DNA from: Siderastrea siderea
Lineage: Eukaryota; Cnidaria; Anthozoa; Scleractinia; Rhizangiidae
Length of the DNA: 64,000 nt
Assembly: GCA_964030785.1 (NCBI GenBank)
Contig: OZ034972.1
Location: 11,781,319 to 11,845,318, forward strand
Direction of reading: 5' to 3'
Shown: positions 1 to 11,144 of the stretch, piece after piece
How positions within the stretch are numbered: position 1 is the stretch's first letter
How the letters are laid out: each line of letters opens with the position of its first letter
Notes under the pieces: model-generated
What the model was told of the DNA's origin: nothing
Database searches by the model: none
Seen by the model: the letters and a program-made list of their open reading frames with translations, nothing else
Translations under genes and position numbers: made by a program

Positions 1-380
1 ATATCGATATTTAAATAAGATATCGCGATATTACGATAAAATAAAATATGCTACATCAACAAATGTGGTAAATAATTGTCTTTAATAGTCCTTGCTCAAG
101 CTCTACATTTTAGCCCTTGTAAGGCGATTTGATGATGTTGTGTTATTACTGTGTTATTTAAATTTATTATTATGGAATAAATTATTTAAAAGTGGTGTAA
201 GTTGTTGGTAACTAGTTTTGTCGCGCACAGTTATGTATCGTATAGTGTATCGTATCGTGGCCTTTGTATCGAGATATGTCCCAGGAGCCCATCTGGATAT
301 GTATCGTATCGTGGGAAAATGTATCATTGCAGCCCTATCTATAAACAAGACTCTGTGTATTTCTGTCAATAGTTTTCAGT
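1..380. repeat. AT-rich sequence with TATCG-type simple repeat
   Basis: The first 60 bases are AT-rich with small palindromes (ATATCGATAT, GATATCGCGATATT). Between about 233 and 320 the words GTATCGTATCG and TATCGTGG recur, forming a degenerate short-period repeat. Open frames on both strands here are made of this repeat and are not credible genes. Confidence 0.5.
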
Positions 381-632
381 TTGAACATGAATATATGAAA
401 TAATCATATATTTGAACTGCGGATAAAGATAGAATTATATGAAGATCATCGCAGTGAAGGTTTTCAACTTAAGCAGTTGAAAAGAAGAAACCTGAAAAAA
501 TTCAGGCTTCAACGGTATTCGAACCCATGACCTCTGCGATACCGGTGCAGCGCTCTAACCAACTGAGCTATCAAGCCAACTGGGAGCTGGTCAATTGAGA
601 GTTCGTATTTATCCCGTAGATGGAGAAATGAA
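381..632 (-). mobile_element. tRNA-derived SINE unit, minus orientation
   Basis: On the minus strand this holds a tRNA-like head at 506-577 (GGCTTGA acceptor half, TAGCTCAGTTGGTTAGAGC D-arm/A-box, GGGTTCGAAT B-box) followed by a tail reading CTGAATTTTTTCAGG. A 74-base side module lies at 381-454. The anticodon loop would carry GGT (Thr), but position 33 is C, the anticodon stem has an A-C mismatch and the T stem has one mismatch, so it is a retroposon head rather than a functional tRNA gene. An inverted copy follows at 633-899. The pair lies upstream of the lectin-like exon, probably in an intron. Confidence 0.75.
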
Positions 633-899
633 CTGCGATGATCTTCATATAATTCTATCTTTATCCGCAGTTCAAATATATGATTATTTCATATATTCAT
701 GTTCATTTCTCCATCTACGGGATAAATACGAACTCTCAATTGACCAGCTCCCAGTTGGCTTGATAGCTCAGTTGGTTAGAGCGCTGCACCGGTATCGCAG
801 AGGTCATGAGTTCGATTCCCGTTCAAGCCTGAATTTTTTCAGGTTTCTTCTTTTCAACTGCTTAAGTTGAAAATCTTCACTGCGATGATCTTCATATAA
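633..899 (+). mobile_element. tRNA-derived SINE unit, plus orientation
   Basis: This is the plus-strand counterpart of the unit at 381-632: side module 633-705, linker, tRNA-like head 757-829 with a perfectly paired acceptor (GGCTTGA / TCAAGCC), then the CTGAATTTTTTCAGG tail. The start of a further side module (CTGCGATGATCTTCATATA) begins near 881, which shows that the unit naturally repeats in tandem as side module plus tRNA head. With the left copy it forms a long inverted repeat. Confidence 0.75.
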
Positions 900-939
900 G
901 TCTAGTTTTCAGTTTATAGTTTTTGGTCTTTGTTTATAG

Positions 940-1314
940 TTCCCGGATGCAGAGAAACATGGAAAGGTCAGAAAGACTTTTGTTTTCTCTTGATTACAAA
1001 CGACAGCTCAATAAACGAGATAAATGGCTACTGCCAAGAAAACGGAGGAGAGTTGGTGCGTGTGCTAAATAAGAGCAGTATTCGCTTGGTTGAGCAGTTC
1101 CTCTCCAGGATGCAACTGACCTCAGAAAGCAACTCATCTCGCTGTGTCGTTATTGGTCCTACAAACGCAGGTTCCTACTCGAGTCTGCCTCTCACTCAAG
1201 GGCCTGCTGTTCCTAGTAGTGCAACGCACACCTGCGCTGTGAGAAAGTCCGATCAGTGGAAGTTAGAGCTGTGCAATGCGAGCGACTGCGACCATTTGTG
1301 CATCGCGTCACGAG
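940..1314 (+). CDS. C-type-lectin-like domain exon (penultimate exon of a partial gene)
   Basis: The exon is bounded by an acceptor (TTTATAG, ending at 939) and a donor (CGAG|GTAATGG) and is phase 1 at both ends. The translation has the cysteine layout of a C-type lectin fold: CRETW and FCF near the start, an alpha-helical stretch ending YCQENGGELVRV, RCVVIGP in the middle, and a cysteine-rich end HTCAV...QWKLELCNASDCDHLC. Canonical carbohydrate-binding EPN/QPD and WND motifs are not obvious, so sugar binding cannot be claimed. The end phase matches the PAN-like exon at 3049, and joining them gives continuous frame. The gene starts left of the window. The product is probably extracellular. 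Confidence 0.55.
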
Positions 1315-1964
1315 GTAATGGTTGTTTATGCAAAAAAGTCAGGATGGTTAAAAAGAAAAAAAGAAAGGAAAGAAATCGACAATAAGAAATTTATCGTTGT
1401 ATTGGATGAGTGGGCAATTAAAAAAAAATTGGCTTGTTAATTACCGCAGATTTAATATAACACAGATCTACTGACGCAAAAGGCCACGTTCGAAATACCG
1501 CAATGATAACAACTTTATTTACGCGACAAAAGTGAATCTAGCACCCTGTAAAGACAGAGCAATGTTTTGTAAAGCACTGAACCCGCGAAGGTAACGCCGA
1601 ATTTTGATAGCTGATCTTCCGGAAGCAACAGCCTAAACGTTAAAATAATAATCTGCGTGGTTCAAGAGGGTACAAAGCGCTTTGGAAATGAAAATATTAT
1701 AGAATGCAGAGAACTTGGTCAAAGACTAATCTCTTTGATTTTTTACTAGTAAAAAAGAACCCCCTCCCCCGCCGAAAAAATAATAACAACAACAGCAACA
1801 ACTACAAAAACAAGAAAAAACCTCATGAATATAGTTTTGTTCTTTTCGTATTTGTAAGGACTTTATAAGCTAGATGGGGATATATGCTTTTCTCGTGGTT
1901 TGCTCCCTGTTTGCTACCCGAAACTACAGTACAACTGTAAATTTTGGCGTAGTCGAAATCGATC

Positions 1965-2385
1965 ACATGACACGATAGTGTCTTTCCTCAGCGGGCGCCT
2001 ATCAGCGCATAGCGCCCGTTTTTGGCAGTTTTCGGTGAACAATAACTGCTAGCTTTTTAACCATTTCCAGTGCAAATTATTAGAAACGAAGAACGTGCGT
2101 TAAAATGGCTTCCATGTACACGTCAATCACCTTGGAGGCTTTCCCGCTCCATTTTTCGTGACATAATAATCACATTGCAATTGTCAGCATTTTTTCGCTC
2201 AAAATTTAGCGTTGTACAATAAAGACAATAGAGTCCTTCTGTCTCAGGCCCTATGTGTGCTAAATTCCCTCGGAAATTTGATGTTCAAACTTCATCAGTA
2301 GAAGCCCTCGAGCTACGTTCTCGGGCTAATATTTGTTGTGAACATCAAATTTCCTCGGACAACCTATCACACGATAGTGCCTTTT
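1965..2385. repeat. Intronic palindromic sequences
   Basis: Lying in the intron between the lectin-like and PAN-like exons, this stretch holds two hairpin-formers. GGGCGCCTATCAGCGCATAGCGCCC-type sequence lies near 2000-2023. A longer inverted repeat at 2269-2358 has arms GGAAATTTGATGTTCA and TGAACATCAAATTTCC. The motif CACGATAGTG occurs near both ends (about 1971 and 2372), suggesting one small inverted-repeat element, but termini and target duplications were not resolved. Confidence 0.35.
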
Positions 2386-3048
2386 GACAGAAGAATTCTA
2401 TTGTTTAAATAGTAAACAGCGGAGAATGAGAAACAATAGCAAAAGGCTGCTAAATGCAAAAGTAACTAGGGTCATTGCTTTAGGAATTTTACGGTATCAA
2501 AATTCTAGCATGGCTGCAAAGCTTTCAGGACAAACTCTGTACAAAGAAATTGTTTTGTTTTCCTTGTAGTCAATTTTTTTCCGAGAATTAATTAGAGACA
2601 AAAGAATCACGAGGAATAAATTTTATATCAAACGAGGGCTATTCGATGCACAACAATCCCGCGTGAGCGTGGTCGTACGATTTGAGTTGAAGCAAGGAGG
2701 TTCAGACCTGAACAAATTTAGGCACGTTTGTCAACTATTAAATTAACAAGTACTAACAACGTGTTTGTGTATAATGTAAAAAAAGGCTATTTTACGGTTT
2801 TCTTACCAAATGAGGAACCAAAACAAGTTGTAGGACGAAATAACTGTTGAATTAGATATGGTCAGATGGAGAAATCGTTATCATGTTGTCTTTCTTGCAG
2901 TTTATGGTCTTTATGGAGTATGTACCTCTATGTGCACTGTGCGCGTCATAACTTCACTTCACTTCGCGACTAGATCTCTTTTGATCAATGAAATAATCAA
3001 AATTGTTCGCATCAACTAATAACACACAAAAAAATTCTGTATTTTTAG

Positions 3049-3326
3049 ATACAAACCCTGTGATGGGAACGCTCATACAACTTGCCACGGACGCCACCAT
3101 ATCAGGTCACGTGATCATAAGACTGCTTGTTGATGACGTAATAGCGTGTGCTCGTGAATGTCTGCTGTACCTGAATTGTTTGTCGATTAACTACGAGTAC
3201 AAGCCGACAAAAAACCGAGAATTTCCGAGCTTGGGGACGATCTGCGAACTGAACGATGAGACGACGAAAGACGTGCAACTTCACAGAATGGATGGTTACA
3301 AATATTATGAAAGAATAAACTTTTGA
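3049..3326 (+). CDS. PAN/apple-like domain, 3'-terminal exon
   Basis: The acceptor is TATTTTTAG (ends 3048) and the exon runs to a TGA stop at 3324-3326. Read in phase 1 from the exon ending at 1314, the join gives Arg-Asp-Thr-Asn-Pro. The core IACARECLLYLNCLSINYEY, then TICELND and a closing YKYYER, fits PAN/apple domains, which hold a helix-to-sheet disulphide and occur in many secreted or membrane cnidarian proteins. The exon encodes the C-terminus, with no membrane segment or GPI signal, so the product is probably secreted or anchored N-terminally. An AATAAA-type string near 3599-3606 could serve polyadenylation. The minus-strand frame over the same bases is a shadow. Confidence 0.6.
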
Positions 3327-3329
3327 TGC

Positions 3330-5630
3330 AGTCTCCTAACTTAAGCCATTCTGTAAAATGGATTTGAGGTAAAGAAAGACATTTTTCGAGTCAGTGGCAA
3401 AAACTAACCCAGGTCACCGAGCTGAAAGGAAAAAATACTAATCTACTGACTATACCAGCTGATAAGAAATGAAATAACGAAACAAATAGAACTAGCTAAC
3501 CTTCCTAACACTCATAATGATGGTTGTAGATGAAATGTTTACCCTTTCTTCGAATTCTAACAACCACGACTAGGTATAGCGTCATACTGGCAAGACAAAA
3601 ATAAAATAAACATACAGTTTGATGGCTTTCAATACTCTCTTCAAACATTACACTTTCTTTTCGAATCAGGTGGTTCGATCAGTACATCATTTTAATTTAA
3701 GAAATGTCTACAGAATTTCAGCTAATAGACAAAGCTACACAAGGAATGGATGGAAAATGACAGAGATGAAATTCATATAATTTTGTCTTTTCCAGTGCCA
3801 CTGATGAAATAAAATGCAAGATTTAAGTAAAATACAAGTATAATTTAACTAGTAGTTTACCAACGTTGATTCACGATTAATTTAAGAAACGTAAATTGGA
3901 CTCGGGTTCTTGTCAGTTCATGTATAGAGACAGTTCTACAGGTCTCATTATCTGCAGTAAAAATGTTTCCTAGAGAAATTAAATTGTACCAAACTTGAAT
4001 ACACATGTACGGAGCAAGAAAAGTCAATCTATTTAAACATTCTATTTAATTTAACTACAACATTTCATTACACAAATATTCAAAACAAACATGACAGTTG
4101 ACAAGATCTGTTTCTTCAAACAATCGCTTTTTGATGAACCAATAAAGCGAAATAAAAATGTTTGCACCTTTTGCGAACCTAATACCAAAAGAAGTTCCCT
4201 GTCAATTTTCATGTTACCTGTCTATTCAGCTTATATTTGCATCTTTCCAAAACGAGATTAAAATTATAAAGGTTCCTTGAATTAAGTTTAAGGAGCCAGT
4301 TGTTCAGTCAGACAAAAATCAACCCTGGGTGGTTGCTTTTGGGACAAAGAAATTGTAAAACATAAGTTTATGTTTGGAAAATAATTCGTCCCTTGTTATC
4401 TTTTCAAAAATAAAATCTACCTATGTTTGATCAGAGCAAATTTTTAAATCTGTAAACAATAAAGTCAATGTCATAAGAAAGAACCATTAATTATAAAAGA
4501 TATTCAAATTTTAATGGAATTTTCTAACTGGCGTTTTATATTTCAATTCACTCCACGAAGTCTTCCCGGGCGACCTTGTCCTGAATTGAAACTGAGATGT
4601 AGTTTTGTCGGCGGAGTATAATTCACTGTCGTCTTTTGTCATCAAACGGCTAAAAACCCAAGATAAGAAGGATCTCTGGTCGTCACCGCTATCAGGTATT
4701 CCTTTTGTTCTTTGAGAAGTAATTTGACGGGCTCGTTCAAGCTAAAATGGATTTAAGAGATGAGAAACGCGGAAAACGTATTCACAATTTCAACAATTTC
4801 AATTTCATCGTCTTTGCTTTGCCTAAGCTTAAGTGCTTGACTTTAGGAATCGATTTTCGGCCAGAAAAGTCTTTAACAGTTATTCAACTCAAAATTTATT
4901 ACATGAAAAAAAGCTTTCATAGCTTGATCAGCTTGAGTGCACTACATGTGGCAATCTCCTAGAAGGTCAATCACACCATTTTTTCTCCTGCCTCATTAAC
5001 TTTATATTTACGGAAATTGCTGGAATTAAAAATTTGTTGGGAGAAAACTGGAACAAGATGAATGAATGAATGAATGAACGAATGAGATAAAACCTTCACG
5101 GTTTAATTTTCGACTGAAAGCAATTCAGGAAATTTCCTAGGACTGATGAATCCCAGTACGTATAACAACGATCAGTCAGCAACAAGGCAATTTCTGAATA
5201 AGGTAAAGGCAAATGTCTTCAGTTTTACAGCACTTCGCTTGATGACCAAAACTCCGAGGTTTCGTGGGACCTACAATCTTCGTCATTAATTTTGGGACAC
5301 CTTCACATTTCTGTAATTGCCAAGGGAAATTCTTGGAAAAAACCCTGCCCCCCCCCCCTGTACAATGCTGATTTTCCCATCCAAGATTACTCGTCGACAA
5401 CATTGTTTAAGGGGGGTGGGGGGTCATTTCAACCCTGGTTATGGCGAAATTGATTGGTCAAAGTTGAATTCATGTAAAATAGGCCGTATTTATGGAAACG
5501 TCCCAAAGATTTTTTCGAGGATTGTAGTTTGATTTTAATTTTCCAGTCTGTGAGTGAAATCCTAAAGTTGACCATTCAACTGAGAGGTATTTAGGGTTAC
5601 TTTTCTACGGTGCTGTATTTTTTATGGACA
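3330..5630. other. Intergenic, no gene recognised
   Basis: AT-rich DNA with frequent stops in all frames. A short (TGAA)n run lies near 5060-5085. The poly-C tract at 5347-5359 and the G-rich stretch at 5408-5424 resemble debris of the small elements that follow. I see no exon with both splice signals and protein-like composition. Confidence 0.5.
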
Positions 5631-5647
5631 ATACGTTTGAGTCTATG

Positions 5648-6067
5648 CCCGGGGGGTACTTCCCGAAGATTTGGGTGGGGGTGTGCGACGCGCTTCTGGA
5701 AACCCTTACCATATTTCAGACCAAAATATGTGATTTACCCTACCCTATTTCAGACCTGACCCAAAATTTGATAACCTGTTTCAGACCAGACTCTAACCCT
5801 ATTTCTTTTGCCTAAACATTTGAGAAGGGCTTCAAATTCCCAGCGTTAATCAAACCTCAGTTCTTTGGAGAAGAAAATTAATAAGAAGATGGCTTCTTGT
5901 AAGAACCATACCAGAACTCATATCAGAGTGTACAAATCTCACCCTATTTCAAACCAAAATGGTCAAAATCCACACCCTATTTCAGACCAAAAAGGCTCAT
6001 AAACCATACCCTTTGGCGCTGCACATACCTATATAGCTTATATAAGGGAGTACCCCCCTCCCCTGGT
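5648..6067. mobile_element. hAT-like MITE of the CCCTATTTCAGACC family, copy 1
   Basis: Non-autonomous DNA element with terminal inverted repeats beginning CCCGGGGGGTACTTCCC and ending GGGAGTACCCCCCTCCCC. The interior repeats the phrase CCCTATTTCAGACCAAAA. It is flanked by near-identical 8-bp direct repeats, AGTCTATG (5640-5647) and AGTCCATG (6068-6075). An 8-bp target duplication is the size made by hAT transposases. Further copies are at 25537 and 32714. The open frame at 5624-5815 is element sequence. Confidence 0.75.
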
Positions 6068-6089
6068 AGTCCATGGAAGAAATCTCTAA

Positions 6090-6342
6090 AGGCCTGGCTA
6101 AACTAGGAAACATTGTTGCGGAAACATTGCTGCAGAGGCAAATGTTTCCCAGTTTAGCCAGTGTTGCGGAAGCAAATTTTGCGTCTTGGAAGCAAGGAAT
6201 GTTTCTGAATCAAGTCAAAAACATTTTTGCTTCACAGACGCAAATTTTGCTTCCGAGACTTATGTTTCCCAGTTTAGCCACCCAAGGAAACATGTCTGGA
6301 AACAATGTTTCCGCAATGATGTTTCCTAGCTTAGCCAGGCCC
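6090..6342. mobile_element. Small TIR element (GGCCTGGCTAA family)
   Basis: Ends form an inverted repeat: GGCCTGGCTAAACTAGGAAA at the left and TTTCCTAGCTTAGCCAGGCC at the right. The interior has further self-complementary pieces built on GGAAACATTG and GCAAATTTTGC, so nearly the whole element folds. The 90-residue frame running through it is repetitive and not a gene. Confidence 0.65.
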
Positions 6343-6694
6343 TAAGTGTGACCATTCAAATGAAAGCTACTGAGCAGTAATTTCTCGTGGTGCTGCTTAT
6401 TATACTACTGTACAAGGTGGTTCTAGCTTTTAAGTTTCAGCCTTGCCTTGTTTATGTGGCCGTGAAAGGTTGACGAACAAGTTTTCAGTCTCATCTCCAG
6501 CTTTGTGGTCGTGGCTGGGTCCATGGTTCAGGCCTTCAAGCACGAAGTCCTCATGTTTCTATAACATTTTGTATTATTTTTTAAGCGACTTAACTCTTTC
6601 AGTCATAAGAGAATCTACTAAAAAAAGTTTAAATTTTCGTTTCTTGAACACTGAAAAACAAAAATGTTTTTTTTTTCAATAAATGTATCTGGGT

Positions 6695-6790
6695 CGGGCT
6701 GTTCAAAGGGTGGATAACGCTATCCACCGGATAAATCGCTATCCAGTGGATAAATGACAACAAAACAGAGTACACTATCGATCCACTAGA
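6695..6790. repeat. GGATAGCGCTATCC-type palindromic repeat
   Basis: Contains alternating direct and inverted copies of TGGATAACGCTATCCACCGGATAAA. It looks like an end fragment of a DNA transposon; boundaries are unclear. Confidence 0.35.
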
Positions 6791-7085
6791 AAGTGATTTT
6801 ATTTTTATTTATTTATTTATACAGGAACATCTGGTTTAGCATTAAAATAGAGCTAGTTCAAACAGAGTGCTGTAAAAAACAAATAAACAGATACAAGGAA
6901 AATCAATACAGAAAGTAGCACACAATAAAACACATAGAGACACGCGATAATTGTTTGCCATGGGCTTGCACTGTTGTTTGAAACTTCACAATGCCGCTCA
7001 CCACAGGTTGTAAGAGTAAATAAATAACCATGTCGTCAGGGTATGCAGGCACTGCTTCATATCATCTACCTGTTATACTCAGACT

Positions 7086-7612
7086 CGCCAGTCAGCCAGC
7101 CAGCCAGCCAGTCAGTCAGTCAGTCAGTCAGTCAGTCAGCCAGCCAGTCAGTCAGTCAATCAGCCAGTCAGTCAGTCAGTAAGTCGGCCAGTCAGCGAGT
7201 CAGCCAGTCAGCCAGCCAGCCAGCCTGCTAGCCAGTGGGTAAGTCAGTCGGTCGATCAGTCGGTCGGTCGGTCGGTCAGTCAGTCATTCAGTCAGTCAGT
7301 CAGTCAGCAAGCCAGTCAGTCAGTCAATCAGCCAGTCAGTCAGTCAGTAAGCTGGCCAGTCAGCGAGTCAGCCAGCCAGCCAGCCTGCTAGCCAGTGGGT
7401 AAGTCAGTCAGTCGATCAGTCAGTCAGTCAGTCAGTCAGTCAGTCAGTCAGTCAGTCAGTTATTCAGATAGTCGGCAGTTAAATCAGTCATTAAATCAAT
7501 CAATTTCATTCAGTCAGTCAATGACGCCAGTCAGTCAGTCAGTCAGTCAGTCAGTCAATCAATCAGTCAGTCAGTCAGTCAGTCAGTCAGTCAGTCTGTC
7601 AGTCAGTTTCTC
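7086..7612. repeat. (CAGT)n microsatellite array
   Basis: About 530 bp of CAGT/CAGC tetranucleotide repeat with variants (CCAG, GGTC, AATC) and one internal duplication: the block ending GCCTGCTAGCCAGTGGGTAAGTCAGTC occurs near 7213 and again near 7383. Because 4 is not a multiple of 3, every frame reads a periodic Ser/Val/Gln peptide, so the open frames here are artefacts. Confidence 0.9.
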
Positions 7613-7639
7613 AGATCTCCGTTTCTTACGGTACCGGAG

Positions 7640-9490
7640 GACTTAGAAGTTTGGCCAGGCCACCTGAGGGAAAGAAAAAGACATGTCGCAATGATACGTT
7701 TGACTCAGCCTCGTTTCAGTTCCCTGCAAGCAGAGGTTTGTTGGTCGCCGTATGTTCCGGCGGGCAAATAAGTAACCTCTGCACAAAACCGTTCGATTCT
7801 TTGATCTGCCGCCGTCCAGGATTTTGGACGAATTAATTAAAAACACTGGTTTCTAACCGGATCTCAAAGATTTTAAAACTTACGCATACTGTGAATGTTG
7901 TCAAAAGTGTGCACGCTGTGATACGCTAGCAAATCTGTTGTACGCAACAGGTTCTTTTTTTTTTCTTTTCGACAAAACTTTTGTCACTTTTCCCGGCTCA
8001 AAAAATCGGCAGAAGGACAAGGCAGAATTCGTTAAAGGTTTATTTTACTGAGATTTATCGGGCTTTAAAGTAACGCTCAAATAGATCCGGTGCAAGTAAC
8101 GTTTTTATGGAGTTGACAAGTTTTGTTCCGAGATGACGTATAAGCGCACGCACAAAATATGCAAGGCAGTATGACGAACAGGGCGGGAAAAGGTTGGGCG
8201 ATGAAACGAGCATTCCGCTCTTCAAGCGATGTGTGATGCGGAGAAGGACTGGCACGAGCGCTCTTTCCGCGCTTCCGGTGCGTTTGGTGGCCGGCAAAAT
8301 TTACCTTTCAACAAACCGGAAATCTCATTTTCTTTCTTTATTTTTCAGCCAGCCGTGCACTATGATTAAAACGTTTTTTCACAGTCCTGGCTCACAGCTT
8401 AAAATGCTTATGTCTGCGTGGACATTAGTCAATCTCTTTCACAGTAAGTTCCCGAAAAATGCGCTCAATTTGAGAGTGTCGAATGCTTGCTCTTGCCCAA
8501 AAACATGACATGGTTGTCTTTCCTCGTCTCTTTTAAAAAAGCTCCAAATTACTCCAACCTAAATCTTACATATATTAAAGGTCGATAAATTTTACATGAC
8601 ATAATAAAAAATTAGCTGGAGATATTTGGAGATAGTGGCGTTTTGCAACTTTAATCTTTGCTTCCTTGCAACGCGCCATGGCGATGATTCGTCGCAACGC
8701 CGCCAACTGTATGTAAACAAATTAAAAGTGAAATTAAATTTGCAGATTTCTCCTCCCTTTATATCACAAAAACAAAGCAAAGAAAACCGTCTAAACTGAG
8801 GAGCAATTCTATTTGTAGTGCCTAAAGAAACAGACAAGCATAGGAGAGGTTTTGGGGAAAAAAGAAGAAGAAGCGCGGTGTTAATGTTGATTTGATTTAA
8901 TTAATTAACTAGGGACGTGTCCTGATTAACCTTGCACGAGCTGCACGAATTATAAATACGCGTCATGCACGCGTCATCCAAACGCCATTTTCCATCTTTT
9001 TTACTTTGCTCTGCTCGTTTTTAGACAGTTTTTAGCATCGATTAAGGCGGAAAAGACAAAGAAAAGATAACCCAAAGTTAACGTTTTTCAGAAACTATTA
9101 ATAGATTATTAGGATTTTGAATTTCGATCTTTGAATTTTGAATTTTGGTCTAGCTCCCAATTCGATCCCAGTCCACTGCATCACACCTTTTTGCTCGGAC
9201 ATCCTCGTTTCATCGCCCAATCTTTTCCCGCCCTGATGACGAATGTTCCGCATGCACGACAGGAAATCGGACGGTTTTGCGCAGAGGTTACTTATTCGCC
9301 CGCCGGAACATAGCGCGACCCAGAAACCTCTGCTTGCAGGGCACGTTCTCGGTCGTCCGTGGCGCGAACGTGATGTTACCCGTCAAGATAGCTGATCGGG
9401 AGAATTCGGCCCAAATCCCGGAACTAATATCATTTCACTCAATAAACGCGTAGCTGCCTAGGAAAGAGATTGCGTTTGACTGATTAGAAA
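7640..9490. repeat. Inverted-repeat region without a recognised gene
   Basis: Sequence near 7725-7795 (GTTCCGGCGGGCAAATAAG, AACCTCTGCACAAAACCG) is the reverse complement, with a few changes, of 9271-9345. Likewise 8170-8215 (GGGCGGGAAAAGG...GGCGATGAAACGAG) mirrors 9205-9240. The order is nested, so the region is a decayed palindrome with about 350 bp extra between the two left-arm blocks. No transposase-like frame is visible; the plus-strand frame at 8194-8508 matches nothing I know. Confidence 0.45.
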
Positions 9491-9502
9491 ATAATAATAA
9501 TA

Positions 9503-11055
9503 ACTAGGGTATCTAAAAGATAGTAATGCTGCGGCTCACTCTGTTGATGCTGACATTAGCTAGGTAGTGATCCATCTGCTTGCGTGAGATATATGGGTGA
9601 ATTCTAAACTAAGACCACCCTCCCACCCCCAGGCAAAAAATTCACATATGTCGAAGTAGGAAGGTAAATTATAATCGTAGTAGGTCCAATTTGTCAAATG
9701 ATATTCAGTGTGAACATTTGATTTGTTTCGTTAGTGTTATTTTCACCGACACTGAGTTCACATATGGGTGAATTCGATATATCGTTGTTTTTTTTGACGG
9801 GGAGGGGGTATTATTATTGGAAATCATAACCATGCTGTATTCATTACAGTGAGGATTACGTTTGGGTTTGCTTTCATGTTTATAGAATATACATTATTTG
9901 TATATTAAAAGCAATGACTCGTGAACGTGAAACAATATTAACCAGGTAAATTCAGTGAGCATTAGTAAATTTGTTGCATCTGTAGTGCTATGATAATATG
10001 TAATGGCATGCTTTGGTTTAAGCCATTGACTCCTGCGTGTTTTCGCGTGTTCCGCATAAATTAAAATTTGTCAAGAGTAGCAAAAAATACCTAAATGCGC
10101 AGTAGAGAACTAAACATTGTAGGCTTTCCAAATTACTGGCTTCTTTTTACACTGGAATAGTCAAATAAATCTATTCTGATGTAAAAAACTATGGTTGTGT
10201 ATCATTTATTGGCCAGAAAAGACAGAAAACAACCTTGAAGATGAAAATTGCTGAAATCTTCTGCACGGTGACGAAAGCCGCTTGCATCTCGAATTTCAAC
10301 CCGGTTATGCAAATTAGTCAGTGTTTACAAAATACTGCTTCCTGTACCCAACTATCAATTAAAAAAGACAGAGAAGTCGACTACAGGCTTTTCTAGTCAA
10401 AAATTTTATTCAGATAAACAATCCATTGGCTTTTAGAAGCAAAAAACTTTCAATTTTCTTGCGTGCATGAACACTCGCATGTAATTTTTGCAGACACTAC
10501 AGCTGTGTTTATGGCGATGGCTTGATCGGACGTTGCACGGCTTTGCGAACAAAATTACAAAAATTATACGAACCTGGAGCAAACAATTAGTCAAACAATT
10601 TTTAAAAAGCAAATCAGCATTCAAAAACAACATTTACCGTACTGTAGTGTTTCTCCGGGTCTTGTAATATCGATTTGAAGTCCGCGGTTCGGTTTAAATT
10701 TTTGAGCAAACTTCAGGTTGTGTCTTGCGAATCGAAGGAATCTCAACGCGAAACGGCTTTTCGTCGCTTTAAAGACCTCCATGTCCTCTTTTTTGAAGTT
10801 CAGTTATTCTTCAGGATGATTTCTTTCCATTTTGAACTTCAAAAGTGAACTATCTTAATTTTTAGAGCAGAAAAATACATCTTGAAAATCTAGGACCGAT
10901 CCGCGCGCACCGCCATTGTCTTCATTTGCAAACTCCATGCGGTCAAAAATGCCGCAGAGAACTCTGGTAAAAAGTGTGGTTAAATGCAATGCATTCTGGT
11001 AAAAAGTGTGGTTAAATGCAATGCATTCTGGTAAAAAGTGATGAATTCGTCCCAC
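9503..11055. repeat. Left arm of ~10 kb inverted-repeat structure
   Basis: The arm begins ACTAGGGTATCTAAAAGATA and is the reverse complement, with scattered substitutions and indels, of 17790-19627. Matching blocks occur along the whole length (for example 10381-10905 against 18165-18700). The inner end carries two tandem copies of a 31-bp unit ending GTGGTTAAATGCAATGCATT, also present in inverse at 17795-17860. ATA precedes the left tip and follows the right tip. No gene is recognised; a 66-codon frame at 10433-10633 (minus) recurs in the other arm. Confidence 0.8.
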
Positions 11056-11134
11056 CTTATTGCTGCGGAGCTAGCACGGCGAGCGAGCAGCAACATAATC
11101 AGGATTTAAGAGAGATATAAGGTGGGACGAATTC
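11043..11134. repeat. Palindrome split by a short insertion
   Basis: GAATTCGTCCCACCTTA and its exact complement TAAGGTGGGACGAATTC enclose about 57 bp ending CAGCAACATAATCAGGATTT. The same ~57-bp sequence, inverted, lies just outside the right arm at 19628-19685, next to an (AAT)n tract. It looks like a separate small retroposon end inserted twice in the same neighbourhood. Confidence 0.5.
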
Positions 11135-11144
11135 TCGAATTCAT

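Noticed and set aside
757..829. Functional tRNA-Thr gene (and its inverse at 506-577)
   Set aside because: C at position 33, mismatched anticodon and T stems, and the retroposon tail indicate SINE heads.
7043..7646. Long frames reading Ser-Val-Ser-Gln repeats
   Set aside because: They are the periodic translation of a CAGT tetranucleotide repeat; all frames are similar and there is no start or splice context.
8194..8508. 104-residue frame MGDETSIPLF...
   Set aside because: Lies in a decayed palindrome whose mirrored copy at 9205-9240 does not keep the frame; no homology recognised.
10433..10633. 66-residue frame conserved in both arms (also 18444-18644)
   Set aside because: The arms are recent copies, so conservation is expected; replacements occur as well as silent changes and no family is recognised.
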